The translations under genes were made by a program, and so were the position numbers. 51,111 nt of DNA. Origin: an uncultured Eubacteriales bacterium. Lineage in GTDB: Bacteria; Bacillota; Clostridia; Christensenellales; QALW01. Below the pieces are notes generated by a model that searched no databases, was not told the origin of the DNA, and was given only the letters and a program-made list of their open reading frames with translations. Each line of letters starts with the position of its first letter. Position 1 is the stretch's first letter. Location: positions 1-51,111 of the forward strand of contig URIR01000009.1 of the NCBI GenBank assembly GCA_900547955.1, read 5' to 3'. Below, piece after piece: positions 24,182 to 34,100 of this stretch.

Positions 24182-24961
24182 ATGAGCAATATTATGCTGA
24201 AAGACAAGGTCGCCGTTATAACGGGCGCAAGCCAGGGCCTGGGCGAAGCGCTCGCCATTCGCCTTTCGGACGAGGGCTGCAAGGTAGTAGTGGCCGATTT
24301 AAATTACGAGGGTGCGCAGAAGGTGGCTTCGCAGCTTAAGGAGGCTATAGCTGTAGCTGTGGATGTAACTAAATATGAGGATTGCGAGGCTATGGCTAAG
24401 GCTGCCGTTGATAAATACGGCCGGATAGATATATTGGTTGCCAACGCCGCCATAGTTATGTCGGGCGATATTCGTGAATTTCCCGCGGCTAAATTTGCTA
24501 AGGTGGTGGATGTCAATCTGAACGGATATTTTAATACCGTTAAGGCTGTGGTTGGTTATATGTACGAGCAGAAGAGCGGCTGCATAATACAGATTAACAG
24601 CAAGTCGGGCAAAAAGGGCTCTTTCAAGAACTGCGCATACGCCGCTTCAAAATTTGGAGGAATTGGCCTGACACAATCTCTTGCGCTTGAATTTGCGCCT
24701 CATAATATCCGCGTGAACAGCATTTGTCCGGGCAATCTGCTTAATTCTCCTCTTTGGGTAAACAGCTTGTTTAAGCAGTATGCCGCCAATCAGGGCACGA
24801 CTGAGGAGGCCATACGCCAGAAATATCTTTCCCAGGTGCCTTTGGGAAGAAGCTGCGAATACGAGGACGTAGCAAACGTTATGGTATTCCTTGCAAGCGA
24901 TATGGCTTCATATATGACGGGGCAGGCGATAAACGTAACTGGCGGCCAGGAGATGAAATAA
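24182..24961 (+). CDS. SrlD-like short-chain dehydrogenase (sorbitol-6-phosphate 2-dehydrogenase family)
   Basis: The 260-residue protein is a short-chain dehydrogenase with the NAD-binding TGASQGLG motif near residue 15, NAA near 90 and the active-site Tyr/Lys in YAASKFGG. Its INSKSGKKGS, FGGIGLTQSLALE, GNLLNSP and VPLGRSCEYEDV segments, and the end TGQAINVTGGQEM, follow E. coli SrlD closely. That makes sorbitol-6-phosphate or a related polyol phosphate the likely substrate. No sorbitol PTS or other polyol gene is near, so the substrate is not certain. ATG 24182 is six bases after GGAGGAA; the longer frame from 24161 lacks a site. Confidence 0.85.
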   Translation: MSNIMLKDKVAVITGASQGLGEALAIRLSDEGCKVVVADLNYEGAQKVASQLKEAIAVAVDVTKYEDCEAMAKAAVDKYGRIDILVANAAIVMSGDIREFPAAKFAKVVDVNLNGYFNTVKAVVGYMYEQKSGCIIQINSKSGKKGSFKNCAYAASKFGGIGLTQSLALEFAPHNIRVNSICPGNLLNSPLWVNSLFKQYAANQGTTEEAIRQKYLSQVPLGRSCEYEDVANVMVFLASDMASYMTGQAINVTGGQEMK

Positions 24962-24967
24962 AGCGTT

Positions 24968-25429
24968 ATGACGCTGAGAGAATATCTTCCGGAGGATATA
25001 GAACAGATTTTAAAGCTGTTTTATAATACCGTTCATATGGTTAATGCGGCAGATTATTCTCCGGCTCAGCTGGACGCATGGGCGCCCCAAAATCAGGATG
25101 CCGCGCAATGGAACAGCTCGCTTTGCATAAATTACACGCTTGTAGCCGAGGAGAACGGTGAAATAGCGGGTTTTGCCGATTTGGCTGCAGACGGCTATTT
25201 CAATAGATTATATGTGCGCGTGGATTTTCAGCGTCGGGGTATAGCCTCCAGGCTGGCTTCAGCTTTAGAAAAGAAGGCGCGGGAGCAGGGAGTAAAGACG
25301 CTTATTGTGCATGCTTCCATTACTGCGCGCCCGTTTTTTGAAAAGAGAGGGTATACGCTTGTTAAGGAACAGCAGGTTTCCCGCAGGGGCGTTGAAATGA
25401 TTAATTATGTAATGCAGCTTGAATTATAA
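24968..25429 (+). CDS. GNAT-family N-acetyltransferase
   Basis: This 153-residue protein has the GNAT fold, opening MTLREYLPEDIEQILKLFYNTVH and containing the acetyl-CoA loop RVDFQRRGIASRL (motif A, RxxGxA) and the later ARPFFEKRGYTLVKEQ. It resembles the YafP-like branch. It begins six bases after the dehydrogenase, so it is in one transcript with it. The acceptor is unknown. Confidence 0.88.
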   Translation: MTLREYLPEDIEQILKLFYNTVHMVNAADYSPAQLDAWAPQNQDAAQWNSSLCINYTLVAEENGEIAGFADLAADGYFNRLYVRVDFQRRGIASRLASALEKKAREQGVKTLIVHASITARPFFEKRGYTLVKEQQVSRRGVEMINYVMQLEL

Positions 25430-25508
25430 GGCTGATTTTTTGCGCTGTGCCGGCTTTATTGGTACAATATGACGAGCTGCAGCCTGCGTCGGATACTTTT
25501 TCTTATAT

Positions 25509-25546
25509 AACCGCAGAGTCCTTTTCAGGCTTTGCGGTTATTTTTT
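25509..25546 (+). terminator. terminator of the dehydrogenase/acetyltransferase transcript
   Basis: AACCGCAGAG (25509-25518) pairs with CTTTGCGGTT (25530-25539), followed by ATTTTTTG. The stop codon of the converging small gene lies in its loop. Confidence 0.75.
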
Positions 25547-25818
25547 GTCTTAGGCGCGTCGTCAAAGATGTTTAGTTCCAGCCGGTCAAAATCCACCGGT
25601 TCTATAAAGCTTTCAGGCAAAAAGCGGGTGAGTCGGTATTGCTCCATATCCCGTATGTGCTTATTCTGAATTATGGGATTGGATAAATCCAGAGCATAGC
25701 ATATTTCGCGCAAGGCCTCGGAAAGCTGTTCCTGACTGGAAGCTTCGGGGTCTATGGGAACGGTGTACTGCGCCGTCGGTTTATTGTCCTTAATAGTTTT
25801 GGCCCATATTTTAAGCAT
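25525..25818 (-). CDS. small protein of unknown function
   Basis: I do not recognise a named family for this 97-residue soluble protein. It reads MLKIWAKTIKDNK followed by a helical, acidic stretch (SQEQLSEALREICYALDL) and ends with a basic tail. Similar 90-100 residue proteins with the MLKIWAK-type start are common in Clostridia, as far as I recall. It is single, convergent with the acetyltransferase, with AAAGGAT before its ATG. Confidence 0.6.
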   Translation of the reverse strand: MLKIWAKTIKDNKPTAQYTVPIDPEASSQEQLSEALREICYALDLSNPIIQNKHIRDMEQYRLTRFLPESFIEPVDFDRLELNIFDDAPKTKNNRKA

Positions 25819-25944
25819 ATATAAAAATCCTTTCGTTTTTTTTAGTATAGCAGATGGTGCTGGAGACGGTCAAGAACTGAATATGCGCGTCCCAAAAAGA
25901 AACGAACATTAAATATAAAATATTAAATAATATTCAGCATTTGT

Positions 25945-25973
25945 TTGACTGAAATTATTTGTTGGGTTAAAAT
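25945..25973 (+). promoter_or_regulatory. promoter of the pur operon
   Basis: TTGACT (25945-25950) and TAAAAT (25968-25973) are 17 bases apart, 30 bases before the purE start. I saw no purine riboswitch in the short leader, and no convincing PurR box. Confidence 0.7.
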
Positions 25974-26002
25974 TATTTGAGAAAAACAGGAGGTATGCTT
26001 AT

Positions 26003-26506
26003 ATGTCTAAGGTTGCTGTAGTAATGGGCAGTCAAAGCGATTTCGACGTAGTCAAAAAAACCGTTGAAAAGCTTAACGCTTTCGGCGTAGAGAGCGTAGT
26101 CCGCGTTATAAGCGCGCATAGGACGCCCGATGAGGCTCATAATTTTGTTTTAAACGCAGAAAAAGATGGAATAGAGGTTATAATAGCGGCGGCGGGCAAG
26201 GCGGCGCATCTGGGCGGAGTGCTGGCGGCTTATACGGTGCTTCCGGTTATAGGGCTGCCTATAAAATCATCTACTATGGACGGCTTGGATTCGCTTTTAT
26301 CCATTGTGCAGATGCCTGCGGGCATACCTGTGGCTACTGTTGCTATAAACGGCGCGGAGAATGCAGCGCTGCTGGCAATACAGATTTTGGCGCTCAAGGA
26401 CAGCGGGCTTAGAGATAAGCTTTTAAAGAATAAAAAGGATATGGCTGAATCGGTAATGCGCAGCGATGAAATTCTGCGCGCTAAAATAGAAAAAGGGGAA
26501 TTTTAA
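26003..26506 (+). CDS. purE: 5-(carboxyamino)imidazole ribonucleotide mutase PurE
   Basis: PurE moves the carboxyl group in purine synthesis (N5-CAIR to CAIR). The 167 residues have MGSQSDFDVVK, SAHRTPDE, AGKAAHLGGVLAA and LPVIGLPIKSS, with the mobile MPAGIPVATVAI loop, the class I pattern. Class I enzymes normally need PurK, which is not in this window. It is the first of five adjoining purine genes, with AGGAGG nine bases before ATG. Confidence 0.95.
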   Translation: MSKVAVVMGSQSDFDVVKKTVEKLNAFGVESVVRVISAHRTPDEAHNFVLNAEKDGIEVIIAAAGKAAHLGGVLAAYTVLPVIGLPIKSSTMDGLDSLLSIVQMPAGIPVATVAINGAENAALLAIQILALKDSGLRDKLLKNKKDMAESVMRSDEILRAKIEKGEF

Positions 26507-27532
26507 ATGATAAGCTATAAAGACGCTGGCGTGGACGTTCAGCGCGGCTATGACGCCGTGAGCCTGATGAAAAAACACGTTCAAAAAACCATGAACAAAA
26601 ATGTATTGGGCGATTTGGGCAGCTTTGGAGGCTTTTTTGCCCTGGATAAAGAGGACTGCGACGAGCCTGTGCTGGTTGCGGGCACGGACGGAGTGGGTAC
26701 GAAGCTCAGATACGCCATGCTTATGGACAAGCACGACACGGTAGGGATAGACGCTGTGGCCATGTGCGTGAACGATATAGTCTGCCAGGGCGCTAAGCCG
26801 CTGTTCTTTCTGGATTATATAGCTACGGGACGGATACATCCGGATAAGATTGCCGATATAGTAGGCGGCGTCGCAGAGGGGTGCGTCCAGGCGGGCTGTG
26901 CGCTTATTGGCGGCGAAACAGCGGAAATGCCGGGTTTTTACGGCGACGATGAATATGATATAGCTGGATTTTCGGTAGGGGTTGTCCAGAAAAGCAGGGT
27001 TATTAACGGTTCCTCCATTAAGGCGGGGGACGCGCTTGTAGGCTTGGCAAGCTCGGGCATACACAGCAACGGATTTTCATTAGTACGCCGTCTTTTTGGA
27101 GAAAATCCATCTGATTTGACAAGATACAGCGCCGAGCTTAAAAAAAGCGTGGGCGAAGAGGTGCTTACGCCTACCCGGATTTACGTTAAGACCGTTTTGG
27201 AGCTGCTGAAAAGCTATAGCATAAAGGGGATAGCTCACATAACGGGCGGCGGCTTTATAGAGAATATACCCCGCATACTTCCCAAGGGTTTAAAGGCGCG
27301 TATAAATATAGGAAGCTATGAGGTGCTTCCGGTATTTAACGTGCTGGCTCAATTAAGCGGCCTGGAACAGGCTCAGCTTTATAATACTTTTAATATGGGT
27401 ATCGGTATGGTTTTGGCTATGGAGCCGTCTGAGGCTGATTCAATAGTGAAAGCCGCCGGGCAGATGGGTGAAAAGGCGTATATTATTGGTGAGGTTGCGC
27501 AGGGCGAGGGAGGCGTAGAGCTATGCCGCTGA
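26507..27532 (+). CDS. purM: phosphoribosylformylglycinamidine cyclo-ligase (AIR synthetase) PurM
   Basis: PurM closes FGAM to AIR with ATP. The 341 residues begin with YKDAGVDVQRGYDAVSLMKKHV, continue with GTDGVGTK, CVNDIVCQGAKPLFFLDY, GGETAEMPG and later HITGGGFIENIPRILP. The gene begins immediately after purE and overlaps purN by ten bases, so translation is coupled. Confidence 0.97.
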   Translation: MISYKDAGVDVQRGYDAVSLMKKHVQKTMNKNVLGDLGSFGGFFALDKEDCDEPVLVAGTDGVGTKLRYAMLMDKHDTVGIDAVAMCVNDIVCQGAKPLFFLDYIATGRIHPDKIADIVGGVAEGCVQAGCALIGGETAEMPGFYGDDEYDIAGFSVGVVQKSRVINGSSIKAGDALVGLASSGIHSNGFSLVRRLFGENPSDLTRYSAELKKSVGEEVLTPTRIYVKTVLELLKSYSIKGIAHITGGGFIENIPRILPKGLKARINIGSYEVLPVFNVLAQLSGLEQAQLYNTFNMGIGMVLAMEPSEADSIVKAAGQMGEKAYIIGEVAQGEGGVELCR

Positions 27533-28161
27533 AAAGGATAGCCGTATTTGTTTCGGGCGGCGGGACTGATTTGCAGTCCATACTGGACGGGATAGACGCC
27601 GGGCAGATACAGGGCAGGGTAGTGCTGGTTATTTCGGACAAGCCGGGCGCGTATGCTTTAACCCGTGCTCAGAATGCCGGAATAGAAACCTGGGCCTATG
27701 AAAAGCGGCAGTATACTAAGCCGGAATTAGAGCAGAAGCTTTGTGATATTCTGGAGAAATATCAGATTGATTTTTGCGTGCTTGCGGGATATTTGTCTAT
27801 TTTGGGTGCGTCGGTGATAAGAAAATATCCTAATAGGATAATTAATATACACCCTTCCCTAATTCCTTCATTCTGCGGCATGGGCTTTTATGGCAGCCGG
27901 GTGCACCAGGGAGTGTTGGATTACGGCGCTAAGGTTTCCGGAGCAACTGTGCATTTTGTGGACGAGGGCGCCGATACGGGACCTATCATTTTACAGGAGA
28001 GCGTTAAGGTGCTGGACGAGGACGACGCGCAGAGCCTGGCCAATAGGGTGCTGGAGGTAGAGCATAGACTGCTGCCTGAGGCGGTGCGGCTTATGTGCGA
28101 GGACAGAATTGAGGTCAATGGACGCAAAGTAACTATAAAAAAGGACGGAAAGGCGGTATAA
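27523..28161 (+). CDS. purN: phosphoribosylglycinamide formyltransferase PurN
   Basis: PurN formylates GAR using 10-formyltetrahydrofolate. The 212-residue protein has the phosphate loop SGGGTDLQSI and the catalytic set Asn108, His110 (in NIHPSLIPSF) and Asp151 (HFVDEGADTGPI). The usual GxN in SGxGSN is replaced by GTD. It lies between purM and purH with a ten-base overlap on the left and two bases to the right. Confidence 0.95.
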   Translation: MPLKRIAVFVSGGGTDLQSILDGIDAGQIQGRVVLVISDKPGAYALTRAQNAGIETWAYEKRQYTKPELEQKLCDILEKYQIDFCVLAGYLSILGASVIRKYPNRIINIHPSLIPSFCGMGFYGSRVHQGVLDYGAKVSGATVHFVDEGADTGPIILQESVKVLDEDDAQSLANRVLEVEHRLLPEAVRLMCEDRIEVNGRKVTIKKDGKAV

Positions 28162-28163
28162 AT

Positions 28164-29699
28164 ATGAAGAAAAGAGCGCTTATAAGCGTGTCGGATAAGA
28201 CGGGCATAGCGGATTTTGCCCGCGAACTGGTTAATCTGGGCTATGAGATAATTTCTACGGGAGGAACGCTTAAGCATCTCAGAGAGCAAAATATTCCTGT
28301 TATTCCTATAGATGAAATAACAGGCTTCCCTGAATGCCTGGATGGGCGGGTAAAAACTCTGCATCCGCGCGTGCACGCAGGTATTTTGGCTATTCGTTCC
28401 AATAGCGAGCATATGCGCTGCCTGGAGGAAATGAATATTAATACCATTGATATAGTCGCGGTTAATCTATATCCCTTTAAGCAAACTGTGCTTAAGCCGG
28501 ACGTGACCTTCCAGGAAGCTATTGAAAATATAGATATCGGCGGACCTAGTATGATACGGGCTGCTGCAAAGAATTTTCAGGATGTGGCGGTAATAGTTAA
28601 TCCTGAGGATTATGCAGTTGTGCTGAAGGAGCTTAAGGCTGGAGGAATAAGCCAGGAGACTAAGCTTCGACTCTGTTGGACGGTTTTTGAGCATACGGCG
28701 GCATATGACGCGCTTATAGCGCAGTATCTGCGCGCTAAGGTGCAGCCTGAGCAGTTTACGGCTACCTATACTTCTACTTTTGAATTGGTTGAGCAGATGC
28801 GCTATGGGGAGAACCCTCATCAGAAAGCTGCTTTTTATAAGGAGATAGGGCATTTTACCGGCGCTTTGACAGAGGCCAAACAGCTGCATGGCAAGGAGCT
28901 TTCCTTTAATAATATAAACGATGCTAACGGCGCGCTCGAACTGCTGGCGGAATTTGACGGTCCTACCGCTGTAGCCGTTAAACATTCTAATCCCTGCGGA
29001 GTGGGTGCCGGAGAGAGCATTTTTGAGGCGTATACAAAGGCGTATGAGGCCGATCCTGTCTCTGTCTTCGGCGGTATAGTGGCTTTGAACAGGACGGTAG
29101 ATTTGCCTACTGCTAAAAAAATGAGTGAGATTTTTCTTGAGATAATTATAGCGCCTTCGTATGAGTCCGAGGCTTTTGAAATTCTGAGCCAGAAGAAAAA
29201 TATAAGGCTGCTGGAATTGGATACCGTAAGCAAGGTTTCCCGCCGCGGCTTTAATACTAAAAAGGTTTACGGCGGCCTGCTTGTTCAGGAATATGACGAT
29301 AAGCTGTTGGACGGAGAGCTTAAGATAGTGACGAAGCGTGCTCCCAGCAAGAAGGAGATGCAGGATTTGATGTTTGCCTGGAAATTGGTCAAGCATGTTA
29401 AATCAAACGGTATAGCTATAGCTAAGGACGGACAGTCTCTTGGCTTAGGCATTGGCCAGGTAAACCGTATTTGGCCTACCCAGCAGGCTATAGAGCATTC
29501 CGGTCAAAAGGTTAAGGGCGCGGCTCTGGCTTCAGACGCATTCTTTCCCTTCGATGATTGCGTAAAAGCGGCGGCTCAGGCTGGTATAACCTGTATTATT
29601 CAGCCCGGCGGCTCCAGAAACGACCAGATGTCCATAGATGCCGCGGACGAAGCGGGAATAGCGATGCTATTTACTGGTATAAGACATTTTAAGCATTAA
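28164..29699 (+). CDS. purH: bifunctional AICAR formyltransferase/IMP cyclohydrolase PurH
   Basis: PurH catalyses the last two steps to IMP. The 511 residues begin with the IMP cyclohydrolase (MGS-like) domain, with LISVSDKTGIADFARELVNLGYEIISTGGT and GFPECLDGRVKTLHPRVHAG. The formyltransferase domain follows, with LRYGENPHQ-type MRYGENPHQKA, KHSNPCGVG, YEADPVSVFGGIVALN and the end SDAFFPFDDCVKAAAQAGITCIIQPGGS. Length is normal. Confidence 0.97.
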   Translation: MKKRALISVSDKTGIADFARELVNLGYEIISTGGTLKHLREQNIPVIPIDEITGFPECLDGRVKTLHPRVHAGILAIRSNSEHMRCLEEMNINTIDIVAVNLYPFKQTVLKPDVTFQEAIENIDIGGPSMIRAAAKNFQDVAVIVNPEDYAVVLKELKAGGISQETKLRLCWTVFEHTAAYDALIAQYLRAKVQPEQFTATYTSTFELVEQMRYGENPHQKAAFYKEIGHFTGALTEAKQLHGKELSFNNINDANGALELLAEFDGPTAVAVKHSNPCGVGAGESIFEAYTKAYEADPVSVFGGIVALNRTVDLPTAKKMSEIFLEIIIAPSYESEAFEILSQKKNIRLLELDTVSKVSRRGFNTKKVYGGLLVQEYDDKLLDGELKIVTKRAPSKKEMQDLMFAWKLVKHVKSNGIAIAKDGQSLGLGIGQVNRIWPTQQAIEHSGQKVKGAALASDAFFPFDDCVKAAAQAGITCIIQPGGSRNDQMSIDAADEAGIAMLFTGIRHFKH

Positions 29700-29725
29700 T
29701 TATTATTTTAAGGAGTGTAGGCTGC

Positions 29726-30973
29726 ATGAAGGTTTTAGTTGTAGGCTCGGGCGGGAGAGAACACGCTATTATATGGAAGCTTGCGCAAAGCCCAAAGGTA
29801 ACCAAGCTTTATTGCGCGCCGGGCAACGGAGGCATAGCCGAGCTGGCCGAATGCGTAAATATAAAGGCTACGGATATTCCGGCAATGGTGCGCTTTGCGG
29901 TGGAAAAGGATATAGATTTAACAGTAGTGGCGCCGGACGACCCGTTGGCTATGGGCATGGTAAATGCGCTCGAAAAAGCAGGCAGACGGGCTTTTGGCCC
30001 TACGGCCGAAGCGGCTTTGATAGAAGCCAGCAAGAGCTTTTCCAAGCAGCTTATGAAAAAATATGGCATACCGACGGCCGATTTTAACGTTTTTGACAAT
30101 GAGGAAGAAGCGGTAAAATATCTTGAGCAGGCTGATTATCCTATAGTTGTTAAGGCAGACGGTTTAGCTTTAGGCAAGGGCGTTATTATAGCCGAGGATA
30201 AAGCTCAGGCAGTAGAGGCTGTCCGTTCTATGATTAGCGGCGGGAAATTCGGCAAAGCAGGCAGCAGAGTAGTTATTGAGGAATATATGACGGGACCTGA
30301 GGTATCTGTATTGTGTTTTACAGATGGAAAGACTATTGTGCCTATGGTTTCCTCTCAGGATCATAAGCGCGCGCTGGATAATGATAAGGGCCTTAATACG
30401 GGCGGTATGGGAACGTTCAGTCCAAGCATGCATTATACTAAGGAGCATGAGGCGTTTGTTCGGGAGCATATATTACAGGCGACGGTAGACGCTATGAACA
30501 GCGAAGGACGTCCGTTTAAGGGCGTGCTGTATTTTGGATTGATGCTCACTCCTAAAGGAGTAAAAGTGCTGGAGTATAACGCGCGTTTTGGGGACCCCGA
30601 AACTCAGGTGGTGCTTCCTAGGCTTCAAAGTGATTTATATGAGATTTTTGAGGCTGTTATTGACGGGCGTCTGGCTCAAACTGAAATAAAATGGAATGAT
30701 AAAGCGGCTGTCTGTGTGGTTATGGCTTCAGGCGGGTATCCGCAGAGCTATGAGACTGGCTTTGAGATAAGCGGATTGCCGGTTGAGGATGCTCTTGTAT
30801 TTCATGCGGGTACTAAGCTGGTTGAAGGCAAGCTGGTGACAGCTGGCGGCCGTGTGCTCGGAGTTACTGCTTTAGGGGAGGATATTGGCCAGGCCAGGGA
30901 AAAAGCTTATGCGGCCGTAAATAAGATACATTTTAAAAATGCGCATTACAGGCGGGATATAGGCATTAAATAG
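29726..30973 (+). CDS. purD: phosphoribosylamine--glycine ligase PurD
   Basis: PurD joins phosphoribosylamine and glycine to GAR with ATP. The 415-residue ATP-grasp protein has MKVLVVGSGGREHAI at its start, APDDPLAMG, VVKADGLALGKGV, VIEEYMTGPEVSV, DHKRALDNDKGLNTGGMGTFSP and YNARFGDPETQ. ATG is preceded by AAGGAG. It ends the purine operon, 29 bases before the outer stem of a large palindromic cloverleaf element. Confidence 0.97.
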   Translation: MKVLVVGSGGREHAIIWKLAQSPKVTKLYCAPGNGGIAELAECVNIKATDIPAMVRFAVEKDIDLTVVAPDDPLAMGMVNALEKAGRRAFGPTAEAALIEASKSFSKQLMKKYGIPTADFNVFDNEEEAVKYLEQADYPIVVKADGLALGKGVIIAEDKAQAVEAVRSMISGGKFGKAGSRVVIEEYMTGPEVSVLCFTDGKTIVPMVSSQDHKRALDNDKGLNTGGMGTFSPSMHYTKEHEAFVREHILQATVDAMNSEGRPFKGVLYFGLMLTPKGVKVLEYNARFGDPETQVVLPRLQSDLYEIFEAVIDGRLAQTEIKWNDKAAVCVVMASGGYPQSYETGFEISGLPVEDALVFHAGTKLVEGKLVTAGGRVLGVTALGEDIGQAREKAYAAVNKIHFKNAHYRRDIGIK

Positions 30974-31002
30974 GGCTAATAGCAGAAGGCGGATTTGCGC
31001 TT

Positions 31003-31135
31003 GCGCCCTGCGAGCAGAATAATAAATAACCGCGGCGTTTGGCAGGCTTGAGCCTGCCTGGCCGGGCAAAAGCCCGGCTGGCGGCCCTTCGGGCCGCAAA
31101 CGCCGCGGTTATTTATTATTCTGTTCGCAGGGCGC
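31003..31135. repeat. cloverleaf palindromic element, copy 1
   Basis: A 38-base outer stem (31003-31040 with 31098-31135, one G/A mismatch) encloses three successive seven-base hairpins at 31041-31058, 31061-31078 and 31081-31097, with loops TTGA, AAAA and TTC and one- or two-base linkers. The inner ends of the outer stem are GGCGTTT and AAACGCC. The same core occurs at 47407-47527. It lies between convergent purD and the PBP1A gene and could act as a bidirectional terminator. Confidence 0.9.
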
Positions 31136-31162
31136 AAAGCTCTGAGGCTTTTTATACTGGCT

Positions 31163-34100
31163 TTAGAAATCAAGAGGGAAGCCAAGACTTATAATTAGGT
31201 TATATAAGTCGTTATAACAGCTTCGATAATAATCATAGCTTACGGTATCGTAATTGTTATATGCGCTTCTTAAAGCTTCAGTCAGCGCTAAAAGCTGCTG
31301 GTACTCAGCCGCATTCTCTATTTGAGGAGCATATTGCTCGCTTCTCTGAATCAGCCTCTGCGCATTGAAATGAAGCTGCTCCTTAAGTTCCTGCTCCCCC
31401 TGCCATTGCGCTGTATGCACGGAGCAATGAGTATTAATTGTCAGTACGTTGTCAGAGTAATATCTCCTGTATATTTCTGGATAGTTATAATATATATTTG
31501 CAAGCTGCCCTGAGGTGGGCGGTATTAATGCCGAAACGGTTTTTGTATTTGGGCAGTAATCTGTGGCTATGCAGTTGGTATCCAGGCAAATGGTGACCGA
31601 ACGGTGGCAGTCGCAGGGTGATGCGAGCACGTCGGCAGCTACGCCTATATCGGTTACCGTTTCAGGGCAGGCGCTGGTAGCAAGCTTGCCCGAATATTTA
31701 CAGAATTTAAATTTTTCTATCCCTAGCTCCTCCATAGTAACGTCGGTTACGGCTTTATTAGGCAGTCCGTCGTGCAACGGTTCCATTATATCCTTCCAAA
31801 GGGGGGCGGCATATGTTCCGCCCTGCGCGTTTTTTAAAGGCTTGTAAGCATCGCTGCCAATCCATACCGAGCCGACATAGTATCCTGTGAATCCTGCGAA
31901 ATATACGCCTCTGTAATCGCTGTTAGTACCTGTTTTTCCGCATACGGTCTGTCCGTCCATAAGGGCGCCCTGAGCCGAACCGCCGCCGTTAAGAGCGCTG
32001 TAGAGCATATCTATAACCTGATAGGCCGAGGACGGTTTATATACCTGCTTGCTTTCCTGCTCCGCAACCATATCCAAGATAACGTTGCCCTGATTATCTG
32101 TTATTTTAGTAAAGGATATAGGCTGCAAATACTCTCCCATATTAGCTATAGTTGCAAAGCATGCGGCCATCTCAAGTGGTGTAAGCCCGCTTGTCCCCAG
32201 AGCTAGACCCGGCCCGTCTGCGTTTATATGATCCGGATTTACATTCATAGCGTTTAAATAGCTGACAGCTGTATCTATACCAACATCATACATAAGCGCC
32301 TGCGCGGCCACGGTATTAAGAGATTTTTCTACGGCGTACCGCATTGTTACAGAACCCGTATAGCCCGATTCGCCGTTATTAGAGGGATACCCCTTTTCAG
32401 TACCCCAATTTTCAATAGGGGCTCGCGTATCGTAATATATGGTGCCGGCCGATTTGCCCAAATCCAACGCAGGTCCGTAGACGGTAATAGGTTTTATAGA
32501 GGAGCCGACCGGCATGGTGGACTGATATGCGCGGTTATATTCCTTTTGATTGACCGGCGCGGTACGGCCGCCCACCATAGCTACTATATAGCCTGTGCGG
32601 TAATCTATGACTACGGAGGACGCCTGCGGCTGAACCAGGGTTATAATGCTGCCGTCGGGATTGCGTCCCTGAATGGTATATTTATCCTCGCTGTAGCGCA
32701 TAGACGGATATTTTTTATAGTTGTATACCGCTTGTTCGGCCGCCTTCTGCTTTTCAGGGTCTATGGTTGTGTAAATATTATAGCCCTCTGTCCGTATCTT
32801 GGATTCCATTGCGCTTCTGTTTGCGCTGGTATCTTCCAGTCCCTCCTGTTTAAGAAGCTGGGTGATAACGTCATATATGCAGTATTCTACAAAGGCCAGC
32901 ATTTCGTTTTGGTCCTTTAAGGGAGATTCTTCAAGCACAACGAGCTGGTCGGCCATGGCCGCGTCGTACTCAGCCAGGGTTATAAAGCCGTTCTCATACA
33001 TTTCATTTAAGACATTGTTGGCGCGGTTATCTGTTTGCTCAGGCTTATTGCGCGAATAGTAATTTAGACGGGGATTATACCTGGAGGGATTCTGCGTCAT
33101 CCCAGCAAGAGTGGCGCATTCTCTTAATGTCAGCTCAGAAAGCTCCTTGCCAAAATAGTCCATAGCGGCGGTTTTTACGCCGTAAACGCTGCCGCCCAGA
33201 GGAATGGTATTCAGATACGCTTCCAGTATTTCATCCTTGGAATATTGCTGCTCAAGCTGAATAGCCAGATATGCCTCTCTTATTTTGCGCTTATAGGTCT
33301 GCTCAGTAGATAGCAGAGTGTTTTTTATAAGCTGCTGGGTTATTGTACTGCCTCCCTGTATGGAATCGCTGGACATATTAAGTATAAAGGAGCCTATAAG
33401 CCGCTTGAAATCAACGCCTATATGACGTCTGAAACGCACGTCCTCAATGGCAATAAAGGCATTTTGCAGCATTTCCGGGATTTCCTCTATATCAGCCCAT
33501 TCGCGGTTTTCACTTCCATACCGGCTGGTCAGCAGCTCGCCGTTGATATCGTAAATGTAAGTGGTCTGATCTAAATCGGTTATGCTTCCAAAATCAATAT
33601 CGGGCAGGGATTCAACGTATGCTCTGGCCAGTCCGAGAACTGCTCCTAACCCGCTGAAGCCGCATACCAGGAGAAGCACCACGAAATATTTGCACGTTTT
33701 AAAAATTAGATTTATAAAATAATTGCGCGGTTTTGTGCGCTTGCTGAAAAGGTCGCTAATAGATATTTCGTTTTGAGAGCCTTCCTTCTTTCCCTTTTTA
33801 TTCTTGGTTTTTTTGGACTCTGTTTGCCTAATTCTTCCTGTATGCGCTTTCGAGTTATGGCTTGAAGCAGATGGTTCCTGGATAAACCCTTCCTCTCGCT
33901 CGTCCTGTATATAAATGCCGCTTGTATTTTCAGGCTTACTGTGAGGACGTATTGTTATTTTTTCAGCGTCAATGGGTACCTCGTCGGGAATTTCCTGCTC
34001 GGATATGCCGTTACGGGATTCTGTTCTTGGCTTTGTCGATGCTGAATGAGGGAGATTATGCTCAATATAAATCTCTTCCTGATTTTCAGATAAGCCATCA

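Noticed and set aside
28467..29396. 309-codon antisense frame over purH
   Set aside because: purH is clearly real on the opposite strand, and the frame has no domain or ribosome site.
31003..31135. Cloverleaf as a tRNA gene
   Set aside because: The arms have no anticodon, D or T-loop bases and the outer stem is 38 bases long.
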